From contig JAVCDD010000128.1 in assembly GCA_030765125.1 (NCBI GenBank), forward strand, positions 1 to 44,519: a DNA stretch of 44,519 bases, written 5' to 3'. Numbering within the stretch: position 1 is the stretch's first letter; every line of letters starts with the position of its first letter. This DNA comes from Candidatus Hatepunaea meridiana. Lineage in GTDB: Bacteria; Electryoneota; AABM5-125-24; Hatepunaeales; Hatepunaeaceae. Made by a program: the position numbers and the translations under genes. Below, piece by piece: positions 23,734 through 32,852 of the stretch. Under the pieces are notes generated by a model. The model ran no database searches, was not told the origin of the DNA, and worked only from the letters and a program-made list of their open reading frames with translations.

Positions 23734-26016
23734 ATGAAATCCAGATATACAGTTACATTAATAACTATTTCAGTTATCGCACTCTTCCTGCTCATCGGTG
23801 AAGCCATTAGCGGAGCGATTGAAGGGTGTGTTTTTAACCAACAGACGGGACAGCCAATTCCCAGCGCCAATGTGTCTGTCCTTGACACCTATTTCGGAGC
23901 AGCTACCGATTCCTCTGGAAAATTTGCATTGAGCAATTTAAGTAATGGACAATACATTGTCCTTTTCTCATACATTGGGTTTAATGAACAGAAGCAGATT
24001 GTTACGATAGAAAACGATGAACAGATATTCCTCAACATTCAGCTTGCTCCCACGATATTACACATGGGGACTGCTGTCGTTACTACAACCCGGGGACTGA
24101 AAGACCGCTTTGAATGTCCAGTCGCCTCAGAGGTTGTAAATCGGAGCACACTGGAACATCGAAATACGGTGTCTATGGCTGAAGCGTTTGATCAGCTTCC
24201 GGGTATAACGCTTTCCACCACAGGCAAGGGCAGCATCCGTCCAGTAATTCGCGGCTTGTATGACAGCCATGTTCTTACCCTGCTTAATGGTATCCCAATG
24301 AATGATCTTCGCTCTGGAGGCAATCACGTTATGCTCATTGAACCGGAACAGATTGAACGGATGGAAGTAGTTCGGGGACCTGGTTCAGTACTTTATGGTT
24401 CTGATGCGGTCGGTGGATTGGTCAATTTTATTACTATGCCAAAAAAACCATTTGCGGGTGAAATGCTCGACTACATATGGAAGTTTCAATCGGGCTACAA
24501 TTCCAACGGTGCTCTATACAAGGCTGTGGGTGAATTAGGAATGGGCTCGGATGAAAGATTTGTAAAGGGGCGTTATGGACACAAAACGTCAGAGAATATC
24601 AATGACCCGAACCGTGAAATCCCCAACTCCAGCTATGAAGGCGACCATATTGACCTGATGGGTGGTTGGCGTAGCGATCCGATAGATATTGATCTCGTGT
24701 ATCACTATCTGATAGCGGACGTCGGAGTACCGATCAATCCAGCAATTCGGCATTCGGTTTTCGAGGATGAAAAACAACAATTCCTAAAGCTGTCAGGAAT
24801 ATGGAAACCGGCATTGAATTACCTTCCGGCCGTGGAAACTAACCTGTCCTATCAGAGGCACAACCGTCATTTCCACATGATAAAACCATTCGCTCCTAAC
24901 CCGGATACATTAGAACAGGATATGCAGATCTTCGTAACCACGGACGCCTATAACTTCCAAGTGATACCGACGACTGTTTTATCGAAACAAAGTATTCTGA
25001 AATACGGATTAGATATGCTATATCAGACAGCCTACTCAGACCGTAAGTCATTTACTACCCAACTCTTCAATGATCAACAGAACACTTTAGTTCCGCCAAG
25101 GGTAATACCAGATTCGCGACGCTCTGATCTTGCATTCTTTTTGCAAAACGAAACCAACTATCGGGATTTCTCTTTTTACAGTGGAGTTCGCTATGACTTG
25201 GTTCAAGCAGAATCCGATGCGACGGATCGATCTCCTATTCCTCCTTCTAAGATGGATGAACAGGCTTTCAGTGGGAATTTGGGTCTTGTATGGCATCTGA
25301 AAAATGGGGTGAATCTGACCAGTCAGGCAGCTCGAGCGTTCCGATCACCTACATTGCTCGAACTCTATTTCTGGGGTCCACATCAGACAACAGTGGATCG
25401 AGGCAATCCTGATCTTAAGCCGGAAACAAGCATGAACTTGGATTTGGGATTAAACCAGCGGCAGAAAGGGTATGAGTGGAGTGTAAACGGCTTTCATAAC
25501 ACTGTTTACGATTATATCAATAAACTACAGACAGGAGTTATCGATCCGGCATCGGGACTGCTTATAGATAACTGGGAGAACCTTGGTGATGTCCGATTTG
25601 TTGGCGGTGAGATTCAGGGGGTAGTGTATCTCTCCAAAACGACAGGTATATTCGGCTGTATTTCCTATGTAGAAGCTACTGATCTGGACACTAATAATCC
25701 CATTCCTTACATTCCGCCGCTTAATGGCAGCTTAAGTGTTCGGTACAGCGCCTCGATAATCTCTGGTGAACTTGGCGCTAACTTCGCTGCCAAACAGGAT
25801 CGCTTAGCATCAAACGAGACCGAGACTGCAGCCTACATTGTGTATAACGGATCGTTGGGAGTGAATCTGGCCAAGTGGCTGAAGATACCATCCAAGTTGA
25901 ATCTAACTGTGATCAACATTCTTGATACGGAGTATTATAATCATCTCTCGCGCACTAAAGGCTGGTATTCCGAGCCAGGGAGGAATGTTTCGCTTACATT
26001 AACTATTGAGAAATAA
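23734..26016 (+). CDS. TonB-dependent receptor, metal or cobalamin type
   Basis: A 760-residue outer-membrane receptor. A signal peptide (residues 1-27) precedes a CarboxypepD_reg-like domain (AIEGCVFNQQTGQPIPSANV, DSSGKFALSNLSNGQYIVLF). The plug follows (VVTTTRGLKDRFECPVASEV, MEVVRGPGSVLYGSDAVGGL), then the barrel (FRSPTLLELYFWG, NPDLKPETSMNLDLGLNQ). The end, YYNHLSRTKGWYSEPGRNVS, resembles zinc- and copper-type receptors such as ZnuD more than heme receptors. The start at 23734 has AGAGGA seven bases upstream. Together with the upstream His/Cys-rich protein it is likely a transition-metal uptake pair; the cobalamin-like leader leaves B12 as an alternative. It is divergent from the heme operon. 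Confidence 0.9.
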   Translation: MKSRYTVTLITISVIALFLLIGEAISGAIEGCVFNQQTGQPIPSANVSVLDTYFGAATDSSGKFALSNLSNGQYIVLFSYIGFNEQKQIVTIENDEQIFLNIQLAPTILHMGTAVVTTTRGLKDRFECPVASEVVNRSTLEHRNTVSMAEAFDQLPGITLSTTGKGSIRPVIRGLYDSHVLTLLNGIPMNDLRSGGNHVMLIEPEQIERMEVVRGPGSVLYGSDAVGGLVNFITMPKKPFAGEMLDYIWKFQSGYNSNGALYKAVGELGMGSDERFVKGRYGHKTSENINDPNREIPNSSYEGDHIDLMGGWRSDPIDIDLVYHYLIADVGVPINPAIRHSVFEDEKQQFLKLSGIWKPALNYLPAVETNLSYQRHNRHFHMIKPFAPNPDTLEQDMQIFVTTDAYNFQVIPTTVLSKQSILKYGLDMLYQTAYSDRKSFTTQLFNDQQNTLVPPRVIPDSRRSDLAFFLQNETNYRDFSFYSGVRYDLVQAESDATDRSPIPPSKMDEQAFSGNLGLVWHLKNGVNLTSQAARAFRSPTLLELYFWGPHQTTVDRGNPDLKPETSMNLDLGLNQRQKGYEWSVNGFHNTVYDYINKLQTGVIDPASGLLIDNWENLGDVRFVGGEIQGVVYLSKTTGIFGCISYVEATDLDTNNPIPYIPPLNGSLSVRYSASIISGELGANFAAKQDRLASNETETAAYIVYNGSLGVNLAKWLKIPSKLNLTVINILDTEYYNHLSRTKGWYSEPGRNVSLTLTIEK

Positions 26017-26413
26017 CCAGATCTATTTAGATTCACTAATTCAATTGTTAGGATTCATATTCAAGGTATGACCGGAAATCCTTCAAATGTGTATTGGATT
26101 TCTCTGTCTGAAGATAATTTGTATAATGATTTCCGGTTATGCCTGTGAAGTAGCTTGAATAGAAACGACGGCTCTTGATGAGGTTCTTGAAGTTGAAAAC
26201 ATAGGTGTTCCTATGTTGTTGTATTGTGGTGCGATAGGTCTGTCTGGAAAAGAAAAGACACAAACCAGAATTGTCCCGTTTTCCGATATACGTCAAGTTT
26301 GTATAAATCTCAGTGTTGTATGTGGTGCAGTATGCTATCTCGGGTATTGAAAGCTTGCATATTGCCACCACAGCACCCATAGCAAACGCTGGCTGCTGCC
26401 CACCTCTTAATTT
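26017..26413. other. intergenic region, possibly decayed coding sequence
   Basis: No gene is supported. A minus-strand frame at 26048-26380 encodes a basic, Tyr- and Asn-rich 110-residue sequence with no recognisable domain and no ribosome binding site. An inverted pair, TGACCGGAAATCC near 26068 and GATTTCCGGTTATG near 26130, suggests another small repeat. Confidence 0.45.
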
Positions 26414-27388
26414 CTATGTCCGCAGATACAGTCCATGCTGGAGGTAGTTCTGCACGTATTCGCGTACAGCATCTGCAAGGGGAGCAACCGGCTTTTCATA
26501 ACCCGCTTGTCGGATTTTACGTGTTTCCGCCATGGTGTGATACTGGTATTTCTCACGAAGCGCATTCGGCATTTCAACGTACTCTATGTTTTTCTTCAAG
26601 CCCATGGCGTCAAAGATGGCAGTCCCGAGCGCATTCCACGAACTTACCGTTCCAGATCCTACGTTGAAAATGCCGCATAGCGCCGGGTTATCCAAGAAAA
26701 AAAGAGTCATTTCAACTGCATCCTTGACGTAGATGAAGTCGCGGACCTGCTCACCATCGGCGTATTTACTGCGATATGATTTGAAAAGGCGCAGTCTGCC
26801 GGTTTCTTTTATCTCCTCATATCCCTTGCAGACAAGACTGCGCATATCTCCTTTGTGGTACTCATTCGGACCAAAGACATTGAAATATTTGAGTCCTGCG
26901 ATCTTGTCGAGCAATTCGTTCCTATGCGCCCATACGTCGAACATCTGCTTGCTCGTGGCATACATGTTGAGCGGCATGAATACTGACGGGTCTTCCACTT
27001 GGTCGCTGTATCCTTTTGAGCCGTCACCGTAGGTAGCTGCACTGGAGGCGTAAATAAAACGGATGGCTTCCCTGACTGCGAATTCTGCGAGATGTTTTGT
27101 GTATTCAAAGTTATTCTTAACAAGAAACACAGCGTCAGTTTCAGTTGTGCTTGAGCAGGCACCCATGTGGAAAATTGCCTCTGTTCCTTTTCTGAACTTT
27201 CCGGCAAGCACCGCGTCCAGAAAATCGCCCTTTTCAAAGTAGTCGGTGAAGGATAATCCCGTCAGATTCTTCCACTTCTCAGGACTTTCGAGTTCATCCA
27301 CAACGAGAATATCGGTCATGCCCCTCACGTTAAGCGCCCACACGATAGCGCTTCCAATGAATCCTGCTCCTCCAGTTACGATGATCAT
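26414..27388 (-). CDS. hldD: ADP-L-glycero-D-manno-heptose 6-epimerase
   Basis: A 324-residue extended short-chain dehydrogenase that epimerises ADP-D-glycero-D-manno-heptose to the L,D form used in the LPS inner core, in the cytoplasm. It has the NAD(P)-binding motif TGGAGFIGSAIV at the N-terminus, GACSSTTETDA, SSAATYGDGSKGY and the catalytic YATSK, and the family hallmark YFNVFGPNEYHKGDMRS followed by EQVRDFIYVKDAVEM. The start at 27388 (MIIVTGG) follows GGAAG; the frame open to 27553 overlaps the upstream gene. The gap of 11 bases shows an operon with the epimerase at 27400-28446. It supports an outer membrane with heptose-containing LPS. Confidence 0.95.
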   Translation of the reverse strand: MIIVTGGAGFIGSAIVWALNVRGMTDILVVDELESPEKWKNLTGLSFTDYFEKGDFLDAVLAGKFRKGTEAIFHMGACSSTTETDAVFLVKNNFEYTKHLAEFAVREAIRFIYASSAATYGDGSKGYSDQVEDPSVFMPLNMYATSKQMFDVWAHRNELLDKIAGLKYFNVFGPNEYHKGDMRSLVCKGYEEIKETGRLRLFKSYRSKYADGEQVRDFIYVKDAVEMTLFFLDNPALCGIFNVGSGTVSSWNALGTAIFDAMGLKKNIEYVEMPNALREKYQYHTMAETRKIRQAGYEKPVAPLADAVREYVQNYLQHGLYLRT

Positions 27389-27399
27389 TGCTTGGCTTC

Positions 27400-28446
27400 C
27401 TACATTATTTTCTTGAACAGTGAAAGAATCCCCTGTTTCCACGCCACACGGTGGGTTACACCTGTTCCCGCGCTGTCCGCTTGATCCTTGTTCTCGATAT
27501 ACCAGTCGTAACTCTTGATGAGTGCCTGCGCGTTGGATAACTCCGGCTTCCATCCGAGCTTTTTCTCTATTTTTTCGACTGATACGTAAGAATCCTTGTC
27601 AGCGGTGCCGTATATCCACTTGTAGAGTGGGGACAGTCCGAGTAACTCGAAGAAGGCAAGAGCGACCTTGATGGGGGCTGCGGGTATCCGCACAACCCGT
27701 GCACCGGTGCCTGCGTGCTCGCACAGCGAGCCGACATCCTCTTCCACGCTATTGAAATCCGTTGCCCCGACATTGAAAGTATCATTGGCATTTTCACGCG
27801 GTATAGTCAGACAGAGGTATATGGCACGGGCGAGATCATCCACTTCGAGGAGTTGGTAGCGGTTCTCGCCGTTGCCGATAATAGGGATGCGTTTCCCACT
27901 CTCGACCCAGTCATAGAGAATCTGAAACACGCCGAGCCTCCCTGTTCCGATGAACGTCTTCGGACGGACTACAGGGACGAAGTACCCTTTTTCTCGGAAC
28001 TCGCTACAGACTTCTTCTGCTTTGATCTTGCTTTCACCGTATGTCCCGACGCCTATCATGGGGTCGTGTTCATAAATTGGGTGCTTTGTCGGCACGCCAT
28101 AGACAGCCGTGCTGGAAATGTAAACCACTCGTTCGACCCCGTATTCACGCGAGAATTCGATGACATTGCGTGTGCCGTCTACGTTAGTTTCAATAATATC
28201 CTTCTTCCTCCATAAAGGGAGTGCGGCTGCACAGTGCACCACTGCATTGTAGTTGTTTTTCCTGATGAGCTCTTCTAGAGCGCCTCTGTTTCGAATGTCG
28301 CAATGGTGTTTCACGACTCCCGGAGGATAGTCGGCTTCCGGGTAGTCCGCTATATCGAGAAGTTCAACTTGGTGGCCCTTCCTGTGTATGATATTGGCAA
28401 CGTTAAACCCTAAAAAGCCTGCTCCTCCGGTGATCAGCAACTTCAT
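27400..28446 (-). CDS. NAD-dependent sugar-nucleotide epimerase/dehydratase
   Basis: A 348-residue extended short-chain dehydrogenase. Motifs are TGGAGFLGFNVA (NAD binding), AAALPLWRKKD, YISSTAVYGVP and YGESKIKAEEV with the catalytic Tyr and Lys, and VRPKTFIGTGRLGVFQILYD. It acts on a nucleotide-linked sugar for cell-surface polysaccharide or LPS; the exact substrate cannot be read. The start at 28446 has GGAG upstream, and hldD follows after 11 bases in the same operon. The longer frame up to 28539 adds a hydrophobic stretch without ribosome binding site and is not used. Confidence 0.9.
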   Translation of the reverse strand: MKLLITGGAGFLGFNVANIIHRKGHQVELLDIADYPEADYPPGVVKHHCDIRNRGALEELIRKNNYNAVVHCAAALPLWRKKDIIETNVDGTRNVIEFSREYGVERVVYISSTAVYGVPTKHPIYEHDPMIGVGTYGESKIKAEEVCSEFREKGYFVPVVRPKTFIGTGRLGVFQILYDWVESGKRIPIIGNGENRYQLLEVDDLARAIYLCLTIPRENANDTFNVGATDFNSVEEDVGSLCEHAGTGARVVRIPAAPIKVALAFFELLGLSPLYKWIYGTADKDSYVSVEKIEKKLGWKPELSNAQALIKSYDWYIENKDQADSAGTGVTHRVAWKQGILSLFKKIM

Positions 28447-28722
28447 GTTTTCATCTCCAATGGTTATAGTGCTATCGGATAACAGTAGAACAAGCACGGA
28501 TCGTTGAATCAACAAAACAATTGCTGCCCCAACCAGCAATGTGTTAATAACAAACTTTCGCTCCGTTGAGGGAAAGCGTGGGATTATAGCCAGAGATACA
28601 GAAGTATCGCTTGTAGTTTTGCTACTATTGAGTATGCGATTGACGGCATGGCTGCGATGCCGTTCGGTTTAATGAGAATCTGCAAAACAGATAATGCTCC
28701 GCCGGAAGAAACGGCTGTCTTA

Positions 28723-29157
28723 TTATTTTAGGTTCTCTCCTGTGGTTGTGACATTCAACTTGCCATGTCTGACACCCTTGCATGTGATGAGTTTGTCCGC
28801 TATGGCTTTTATCTCTTTCGCCTCTCCTCGCACAACCAAGACCTCCAGGCAGTTGTCGTGATCGAGATGGACGTGCAAGGTCGAGACAATTTGATCAATG
28901 TGATCATGTTGAATGGATGTAAGCAGCGCCTGGAGATTGGGTTTGTGGTGGTCATAGACCAGATTGATGGTTGCGATCGTGACCGCTTCGCCGAATTCCC
29001 ACTCGTCTGACACTAACTTATCGCGAACAATATCCCTAAGTGCCCGTGAGCGGGATGACAGCCCCTGGCTTGCTACCCAACGGTCAAACCTTTCAAGCAA
29101 CCCGGATTCCATCGTAACGCCGAATCGGACGAGAGTTTTGGACGGTTGATGTTTCAT
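28723..29157 (-). CDS. nikR: nickel-responsive regulator NikR
   Basis: A 144-residue nickel sensor. The N-terminal ribbon-helix-helix reads TLVRFGVTMESGLLERFDRW and SSRSRALRDIVRDKL. The C-terminal ACT-like domain carries the high-affinity nickel ligands with canonical spacing: H84, H95, H97 and C103 (LHVHLDHDNCLEV). When loaded with nickel it would repress nickel uptake genes. No nickel ABC transporter or Nik operon is adjacent, so its targets may be the TonB receptors of this window or lie elsewhere. Two GTGTTAC half-sites lie directly before the gene, suggesting autoregulation. Start at 29157; Shine-Dalgarno weak. Confidence 0.95.
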   Translation of the reverse strand: MKHQPSKTLVRFGVTMESGLLERFDRWVASQGLSSRSRALRDIVRDKLVSDEWEFGEAVTIATINLVYDHHKPNLQALLTSIQHDHIDQIVSTLHVHLDHDNCLEVLVVRGEAKEIKAIADKLITCKGVRHGKLNVTTTGENLK

Positions 29158-29158
29158 A

Positions 29159-29186
29159 GTGTTACCATTTTTAATATTCGTGTTAC
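29159..29186. promoter_or_regulatory. two GTGTTAC NikR-type half-sites
   Basis: GTGTTAC occurs at 29159-29165 and 29180-29186, 21 bases apart (two helical turns). The half-site equals that described for NikR boxes in deltaproteobacteria and others (GTGTTAC-N-GTAACAC), but the two copies here are direct rather than inverted. They end two bases before the nikR start. Confidence 0.5.
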
Positions 29187-29530
29187 ATTATAGGAAATAA
29201 AAAACAGAAAATCAAGTAAAATATGGTTTTCGACTTGACTATTTATCATCCTCAGTCTTGAATGATCAAGCAATTTTCCTGTTCAAATTTTGCCGTTTAA
29301 TCACCGCATCCACACCAGCTTTGGCGTGACGATCCATTCCCGAAGTTTAAAACCACCGGAACCAACACTATATTTACTTTCCTCGCCGTTATCTGATCAC
29401 GATATCATCCCAATCATCGCTATCTATTGCATCCCTGCGCTAATCCTAATATATTTCACTATCGGGTGCAAACGACAAACAATGAAAGATAAGTCGAAAT
29501 TTCGATATTATCTTAAGCAAGACACTCCTG
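29187..29530. other. intergenic region between nikR and the SWIM-family fragment
   Basis: No gene is supported. The open frame at 29290-29577 has no recognisable domain. The stretch would be expected to hold the promoter for the plus-strand gene at 29531 and, if that gene were intact, its missing N-terminal domain. No SWIM zinc-finger cysteines or histidine are readable in any frame here. Confidence 0.5.
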
Positions 29531-30805
29531 ATGCAACAACAAATAACCATGAATGGAAAGAAAAATTCGAAAGATAAGAATCCACTGGATGCGCTTGTCC
29601 AGGCAGCTGATACAACTGTTCTTCAGAAGTTGATTCAGCGTTTGGCTGCAAGCAGGCCCGATGTTCGTCGGGCATGCTTTGAGTTCCTCAAGAAACAAGT
29701 GATTTTAACTCCCGAAACTCAAGCGGATGCCGAGGCGGGAGTGGTTTTCGCCCTGTGGGATGAGTTGGAACCAGACCTTTCCGAGCTGGATGAATACGGT
29801 GGTGGCGACCACGAGACCGAGGATTATGTTGCCAACCTTCTCTATGATCTCATAGAGAAACTTGAGCAATCTAATATTCCCAAGGACGACCGCCGGGCGT
29901 TGCTCGATGATGTGATACATTACATTCGCAGTGGAAATGCCGGGATGGATGACAACCTTTATGATGTGGTGTATGCCGTATGCAAGGATGACGAGGATTG
30001 GCGCAACTTGGCGGAACGTCTGGAAGCGCTGGGTGGAGAATGGCCTCGGGATCATGCGCGACGCATCTATCGCCGTATCGGCGACCGGGAAAAGTTTCTT
30101 TCCTTGCGGGCGACCAGAATGGAATACGGTGCCGATTATCACGATCTGGCGACCTTTTATTGGGAAGAGGGTGAACAGGAACGGGCATTGGCGGTTGCCC
30201 GTGAAGGTTTGGAAAAAGCCAAGGGACGGATGGATGAACTGCGTACTTTCATGTCGGACCGTGCCAAAGAGACCGGCGACCGGCGAGGCTATCTCGAACT
30301 CCAGTTTGCCCAAGCGACTTCTTCTATGACCCTGGCGAGCTATAATGCTTTCGAGAAGCTTTGCCAGACGGAGGAATGGACAGAATACGAACCTCGGATG
30401 GTCACTGCATTGGAAGGCGCATGGAAAGATCAGCAACTTAAAATCCACATGTACCGTAAGGAATTCGACAAAGCCGTTGACATCCTGTCTGACATGGCGT
30501 ATCCCAACTGCCGCTTTGGAGAACCGGAAATCCTAAATGTTGCCGAAGAATTGGAGAAGAAATATCCGGAGCGGATTCTAAAATTTTACAAGTCCGGACT
30601 TGGAAACCTCAACCGGTCATTTCAACGAAAAATCTATGCCCAAAAGGCACATGCTGCCCTGAATGTCCGGCATATATGGCTCGATGTCTTCAAGGAACCT
30701 GCCAAGTGGGAGGCATTTGCCCGTCAGATCAAGACGGCTAACCGGAAGCGTCCGGCTTTCCAAGAGGAATTCGCAAGGGTGGTTCCTGGTTGGCGTGATT
30801 TATGA
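29531..30805 (+). CDS. SWIM zinc-finger family protein lacking the SWIM domain
   Basis: A 424-residue helical protein. The middle (EWPRDHARRIYRRIGDREKF, YGADYHDLATFYWEEGEQER, GRMDELRTFMSDRAKETGDR) is the TPR-like C-terminal part typical of bacterial SWIM zinc-finger proteins, which are about 600 residues. The CxCx-CxH SWIM motif itself is absent, so this is either an N-terminally truncated gene or a version with only the helical part. The start is uncertain: ATG at 29531 or the later one at MNGKKN; neither has a good Shine-Dalgarno. Codon use looks more GC-rich than in neighbours (many CGG, GAC, GCC), consistent with transfer. Its function is unknown. It opens the decayed accessory zone. Confidence 0.7.
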   Translation: MQQQITMNGKKNSKDKNPLDALVQAADTTVLQKLIQRLAASRPDVRRACFEFLKKQVILTPETQADAEAGVVFALWDELEPDLSELDEYGGGDHETEDYVANLLYDLIEKLEQSNIPKDDRRALLDDVIHYIRSGNAGMDDNLYDVVYAVCKDDEDWRNLAERLEALGGEWPRDHARRIYRRIGDREKFLSLRATRMEYGADYHDLATFYWEEGEQERALAVAREGLEKAKGRMDELRTFMSDRAKETGDRRGYLELQFAQATSSMTLASYNAFEKLCQTEEWTEYEPRMVTALEGAWKDQQLKIHMYRKEFDKAVDILSDMAYPNCRFGEPEILNVAEELEKKYPERILKFYKSGLGNLNRSFQRKIYAQKAHAALNVRHIWLDVFKEPAKWEAFARQIKTANRKRPAFQEEFARVVPGWRDL

Positions 30806-30833
30806 CTTGAATTTTGAACGAGGAGAAACAATA

Positions 30834-31244
30834 ATGAAAAGAAATTCGCTAAAGTCTACCAGTTTAAGATCATACTAAGGAACACTAAGCCCGATTTGGC
30901 GATGCATACAGGTTCCGGAAACCTACACATTCTGGGATTTGCACGTTGCCATTCAAGATGCGGTTGGTTGGCTTGATTATCATCTTCATCAATTTGAATT
31001 GATCAATCCTTCCACCGGAATAAAAGTGGGGATAGGAATTCCCGATGAAGATTTCCCGTCGGATATAGTGATCCTTCCAAGCTGGAGAGAAAAGATTGCT
31101 GAATGGTTTACACTGGAGAATAGGTCGGCAGCCTGTATTTATGATTTTGGGGATTATTGGTATCATGCTGTGAAATTGGAAAACATTTGGCTCTTTTTCA
31201 CTTTTGCAGGTAGAAATCTAATAATCCTTGCAAAGTTCAAGTAA
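30834..31244 (+). pseudogene. broken pRiA4b ORF-3-like gene
   Basis: Fragments of the plasmid pRiA4b ORF-3 family (also an IS1096 passenger type) are spread over three frames. KKFAKVYQFKIILRNTKP is readable from about 30838. Then a frame change leads to WRCIQVPETYTFWDLHVAIQ from about 30897 and on to DAVGWLDYHLHQFEL and IYDFGDYWYHAVKLE. One base was lost in the A-run after the ATG (AGGAG upstream) and one gained before the WR. After VKLE the sequence no longer resembles the family and stops at 31244, so the C-terminus is also missing. Normal members have about 170-190 residues. The gene is dead. Confidence 0.75.
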
Positions 31245-31261
31245 AGTAATGTTCATGATTC

Positions 31262-31462
31262 TCACCTCACACGCGCAGTAGATGATATTATTGACGGTGT
31301 TGTTGGTATTTTTTCAATCGCCCAGTTGTAATATGATTCAACCTGTACTTTGGGAACAGTAACAGCTTGCATACCCAATTCATATATGTGGCTAAACATC
31401 CTCTCGTTGTTGAATGGTTTTATCTTATTCATAAGATTATGGTTAAGCCGCTTGTTATGCAA
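31262..31462 (-). CDS. hypothetical short ORF, doubtful
   Basis: A 66-residue frame (LNHNLMNKIKPFNNERMFSH, LGMQAVTVPKVQVESYYNW) has no recognised domain. It follows the broken pRiA4b gene on the other strand in a decayed zone and has no clear ribosome binding site. It may be a remnant of a larger gene. Confidence 0.25.
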   Translation of the reverse strand: MHNKRLNHNLMNKIKPFNNERMFSHIYELGMQAVTVPKVQVESYYNWAIEKIPTTPSIISSTARVR

Positions 31463-31596
31463 TAGAGCTGAGAAAGTTTCTCTGCAAAAGTGGAAAAGAG
31501 CCTATTAAAAGCCATGCTGACTCATCCTTAGGTGAAGAGCTTCCATCTTACCAACAATTTTTGTGGCATTTATTTGACAATATAGTAGATCACACT

Positions 31597-31909
31597 ATAC
31601 CCGCTTCAAACCCACGACTTTGTTGACAATCTATAAACATCGCTATATCAATGTATTGCAAATAACCCACAATGAACCTACGACTTCTCAGATTTTCCAC
31701 GTTATTCTATTCATTTATCATTTTGCTGGAGTCCCTATTATCAGGTTAAAAAGCACATCCTCAACCCTACAGCGTCTTCTTTACCTCCCCTAATCCTGCC
31801 CCCGCTACAGGTGATAAAGAAGACCGTTTCTGTAAAAAGAGATGGTCTTCTAATTTTTACCAAAATACCGTGCAAATATTGCGCAAAGTCGTGGGTTGGA
31901 AGCGGGTAT
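31597..31909. mobile_element. 313-bp non-coding element with 26-bp terminal inverted repeats
   Basis: The left end ATACCCGCTTCAAACCCACG continues to 31622. The right end (31884-31909) is its complement with one mismatch in 26. Between them there is no gene, but inner pairs occur: GTCTTCTTTA with TAAAGAAGAC, and GAAGACC with GGTCTTC. This is the layout of a MITE, or of a structured recombination substrate. A truncated tyrosine recombinase gene begins about 200 bases to the right. No target duplication is obvious. Confidence 0.7.
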
Positions 31910-32105
31910 GGGATTAACTCTAATTATAGAGCCAAGTTAAATTTTGGCATGAAGCGACATTAGTAAACTGAGGTCGAAAAGTGTGGCGTGTGAAAGGTCA
32001 AATCGAGCAGCTGGATCTCGCTGAGATCAATCCGGACGGTTCAACGCTCAACATGCCTTTAAGACCTTTCCCGATCATGAGGCTAACTTATTATCTGTTA
32101 ACCTG
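31910..32105. other. spacer with short coding-like remnant
   Basis: From 31981 the plus strand reads VWRVKGQIEQLDLAEINPDG and goes on to a stop at about 32108, a coding-like 42-residue stretch without family assignment. It is probably a piece of a lost gene. Confidence 0.3.
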
Positions 32106-32852
32106 TTAGCGCACATGGTTTGCAATCAGGAACATGAAGCTTCCCGCTTCCAGCAAATGTGTTGCAAAACAATGTCGTAATGTATGCGGAGTTACTCTTT
32201 TGATTAGGCCTGATTCCAAACTTGCTATCCGGCAAACATGACGTACAGATGCAGGTGACATGTGCCTGTTTGCTGACTTTCCAGGAAAGAGCCACTTATT
32301 AGGACGATACATTTTCCAATAATCTCGCAATATACCCAGCAGTTTAGACGAGAGCATAACATATCGATCTTTCTTTCCTTTTCCTTGTTCCACCCGGATA
32401 GTCATCCGTTTACTATCGACATCTGAAATCTTGAGCTGTGTCGCTTCTGAAACCCTTAATCCGGTGTTATAAATAGTCATGAGAAGAACCCGGTATTTTG
32501 TGCTTCTGACAGCTTGAAAAAACCGGACTACTTCATCGGGACTTAAGACTATAGGGAGTTTTTTCTCTCTTCTGGCATAGATTATACGTTCCACATTCCA
32601 ATCCTGCTTCAGGCAAACGCCGTAAAAAAAGCGTAGGGCGCACACAGCAACATTCAGGGTACTCGATGAGAGTTTTCTTTCCTGAATAAGGTAAAGTTGG
32701 TAAGAGCGAACATCTTCCGGTCCAAGTTGTTCCGGCGATTTTCCAAAATGTCCGGCAAAATCTGAAACACGGTCAATGTATCGCTTTTGAGTATTTTGTG
32801 ACAGGTTACGAAGCTGCATCTCCTGCAGCATTCGCATACGTAATTCAGTCAT
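32106..32852 (-). pseudogene. tyrosine recombinase, C-terminally truncated
   Basis: A 248-residue remnant of an integron-integrase-like recombinase of the type accompanying IS91 elements. The N-terminal core-binding domain reads MQLRNLSQNTQKRYIDRVSD and QLGPEDVRSYQLYLIQ. The catalytic domain has the first Arg (YNTGLRVSEATQLKISDVD), the Lys hairpin (EQGKGKKDRYVML) and HTLRHCFATHLLEAG. After LLEAG the sequence diverges (SFMFLIANHVR, stop), so the final H/W and the Tyr nucleophile are lost. The enzyme cannot complete strand cleavage. The break point GGAAGCGGG also occurs at the end of the nearby inverted-repeat element, suggesting a recombination or deletion there. Confidence 0.85.

Noticed and set aside
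26048-26380. 110-residue minus-strand ORF
   Set aside because: No domain, no ribosome binding site, and a residue mix typical of non-coding AT-rich DNA; treated as intergenic.
29290-29577. 95-residue ORF upstream of the SWIM-family fragment, considered as its missing N-terminal domain
   Set aside because: It contains no SWIM CxCx-CxH pattern and lies in a different frame, so it does not supply the missing domain.
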